Shown here one piece after another: positions 13,100 to 14,340 of a stretch of 14,340 bases of DNA. The DNA is taken from positions 1-14,340 of the forward strand of contig QIFJ01000077.1 of NCBI GenBank assembly GCA_003229755.1, given 5' to 3'. A model generated the notes under the pieces. It was not told the DNA's origin. It did no database searches and was given only the letters and a program-made list of their open reading frames with translations. The DNA comes from Pseudomonadota bacterium. GTDB taxonomy: Bacteria; BMS3Abin14. The stretch's first letter is position 1. Every line of letters begins with the position of its first letter. A program made the translations under genes and the position numbers.

Positions 13100-13271
13100 T
13101 TGAAAGTTGAAAGTTGTTAGTAACAGATTCCAAGATCGTGATGAGTGATTGGTGATTAGTAATTGGTGATTAGTGAAACCCAATAACCGGCGCTGGACGT
13201 TAGGCGCCTGGCTTTGTGTTTCATTCAAAGTTAATATCTAATGCTCTAATTTCCAATCTCCAATTTCGAGT
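13099..13271. repeat. Heptanucleotide arrays between fxsA and pabB
   Basis: Three degenerate arrays with a 7-nt step fill much of the convergent gap. 13099-13119: GTTGAAA, GTTGAAA, GTTGTTA, starting on the fxsA stop. 13141-13175: ATGAGTG, ATTGGTG, ATTAGTA, ATTGGTG, ATTAGTG. About 13236-13271: ATCTAAT, then TTCCAAT, CTCCAAT, TTCGAGT with one 8-nt step. Between them, 13188-13210 holds a GC-rich imperfect stem (GGCGC...GCGCC) without a convincing T-run. No gene is seen in this gap of about 190 bp. Confidence 0.65.
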
Positions 13272-13291
13272 TTACTGACAACCAACAACAA

Positions 13292-14340
13292 TCAACCTGA
13301 TTTAAACAACACAAATCCATCCTCATCAAAAATCTCATCAACTTCAATCGACCCCCGGACTGAATTGCCAATGACAACTCTTTCGGCAGCCTTCAGGTCT
13401 TCCAGGTCAAGGAGCTCTTCAGTCGCTCCGGTCTCTGCCATATATTTTTCCCTCCAGATACCGGGAAGGAGCCCGCATGATACAGGAGGAGTGATCCAGC
13501 TTGATCCGTTATTGATAAAGAGGTTGGTGAAGGAGCCTTCCGTGATATTGCCCTCCGTATTCATTAAGAAGATCTCTTCGAGACCCCTTTTTGTTCCCTC
13601 CCTGAATTCACTGTCGTAAAGCTCTCGCGAAGTTGTCTTGTGGTAGAGAAGTTCGTCAGAAGAGTCCACCCTCAAGGAGCTTAGCCCTGCAGTGACCGGT
13701 CCTCCATCTGCCAGGGGAAAGAGAGGTGATATGTCAACTCCGAATTCTCCCCTGCGGTTCAACCGAAACCTGACTATGGCCGATTCCGGCAGCCTGTCCT
13801 CAAGGATAAGGTCCAGTGCCTGGTTTGCCTTTTCCCTTGAAAATGGAAATCCGAGCGCCTTTGAGGAGCGGTCCATCCGATCGAGATGATCCGCAAGATG
13901 TGTAAAGCCGTTGTCCGGTTCAAGGAGCATGGTTTCCAGGATGCTGAATTCATCACCTCCGGGTCTTAAAAAAGCCGATTTCAGCAGAGTCTCCTCATAT
14001 TCATCTTCAGGTGACGAATCGTAGACGATCCCGCTGCCTATTCCAAGCTCCAGTGAACCGTCATCCTCTACCAGGATGGTCCTTATGGCTACGTTCAAAG
14101 TGAGATTCCCATCAGGCAGGAAGATACCAACTGCTCCCGTGTACGCTTTTCTGGGATTCTTTTCAATGTTGGATATGATCTGCATGGCCCGCACCTTGGG
14201 AGCGCCGGTGACAGAGCCGGGGGGGAACGTCGCTTCCAGCACCTCACTTGTGGTTATTCCGGGCTGCACTCGTGCCCTTACACCGGTAGTCATCTGAAAC
14301 AGGGTGTTTAAAGGTTCCACCCTGAAAGCATCGAAGACCT
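13292..14340 (-). CDS. pabB: PabB-PabC fusion (aminodeoxychorismate synthase/lyase), 5' end off window
   Basis: A bifunctional folate-pathway enzyme, partial: the frame stays open to the right edge (VFDAFR...), so the N-terminal chorismate-binding part is missing and GTG at 14320 is internal. The region from about 13965 to 14340 is the C-terminal end of a chorismate-binding domain (FPPGSVTGAPKVRAM, YTGAVGIF, GSGIVYDSSPEDEYEET), which makes 4-amino-4-deoxychorismate. The rest, 13295 to about 13960, is a class IV PLP-dependent aminotransferase-fold lyase that releases pyruvate to give 4-aminobenzoate. The PLP lysine is in YHKTTSRELYD (codon 13637-13639), and EIFLMNTEGNITEGSFTNLF and LLPGIWREKY match the family. 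It is convergent with fxsA. An anthranilate-synthase-like role is unlikely given the fused lyase. Confidence 0.93.
   Translation of the reverse strand, partial: VFDAFRVEPLNTLFQMTTGVRARVQPGITTSEVLEATFPPGSVTGAPKVRAMQIISNIEKNPRKAYTGAVGIFLPDGNLTLNVAIRTILVEDDGSLELGIGSGIVYDSSPEDEYEETLLKSAFLRPGGDEFSILETMLLEPDNGFTHLADHLDRMDRSSKALGFPFSREKANQALDLILEDRLPESAIVRFRLNRRGEFGVDISPLFPLADGGPVTAGLSSLRVDSSDELLYHKTTSRELYDSEFREGTKRGLEEIFLMNTEGNITEGSFTNLFINNGSSWITPPVSCGLLPGIWREKYMAETGATEELLDLEDLKAAERVVIGNSVRGSIEVDEIFDEDGFVLFKSG

Noticed and set aside
13188..13210. GTTAGGC next to a GGCGC/GCGCC stem, resembling one end of an integron attC site.
   Set aside because: No matching GCCTAAC-type partner at a suitable distance, no integrase or cassette structure, and the surrounding heptad repeats explain the sequence context better.

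Overview
The window looks like a chromosomal piece from an anaerobic or microaerophilic bacterium of roughly 50% GC, most likely a deltaproteobacterial (Desulfobacterota-like) lineage. That placement is inferred from gene content: rubrerythrin, a two-domain desulfoferrodoxin, a PerR-type regulator, an Rrf2 regulator with a ferredoxin partner, several ferritin-like proteins, a DUF2400 protein and a PabB-PabC fusion. No rRNA, tRNA, CRISPR array, transposase or phage gene was found.

Layout. 140-2085: a two-component operon (OmpR/PhoB-type response regulator, then a membrane histidine kinase overlapping it by 4 bp). 2506-3261: an unrecognised secreted protein sitting between repeats. 3422-4609 (minus): a membrane-anchored calcineurin-like phosphoesterase. 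4890-7501: an oxidative-stress unit made of a PerR-like promoter and operator, perR, a DUF2400 gene overlapping it, rubrerythrin and desulfoferrodoxin, ending at a strong terminator. 7764-9060: an Rrf2 regulator with its own promoter and dyad operator, overlapping a 4Fe-4S protein gene. 9257-10294: ferritin-like genes, the first split into two half-domain ORFs, ending at a terminator. 10368-13099: an LtaS-like membrane sulfatase-fold enzyme and fxsA. 13292-14340 (minus, running off the right edge): a PabB-PabC fusion.

Working together, PerR would sense peroxide, rubrerythrin would reduce peroxide, desulfoferrodoxin would reduce superoxide, and the Rrf2/ferredoxin/ferritin-like set would handle iron-sulfur, redox or iron status. 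Neighbouring genes therefore form a compact defence island for an oxygen-sensitive cell.

The least ordinary part is the intergenic DNA. (1) A family of about 260-bp non-coding elements with terminal inverted repeats and two long internal hairpins occurs five times (two full length, one short recombinant, two truncated), always in the same orientation and always between transcription units. The right edges of two copies directly abut TTGACA -35 boxes. (2) A second inverted-repeat element of 209 bp lies upstream of the secreted protein; its right end recurs in the desulfoferrodoxin leader with a compensated stem change. (3) Degenerate heptanucleotide arrays of unrelated sequence but the same 7-nt period overlap the stop codons of three genes. 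No complete new protein system could be established. The repeats, the split ferritin-like gene and the secreted protein are the best leads.
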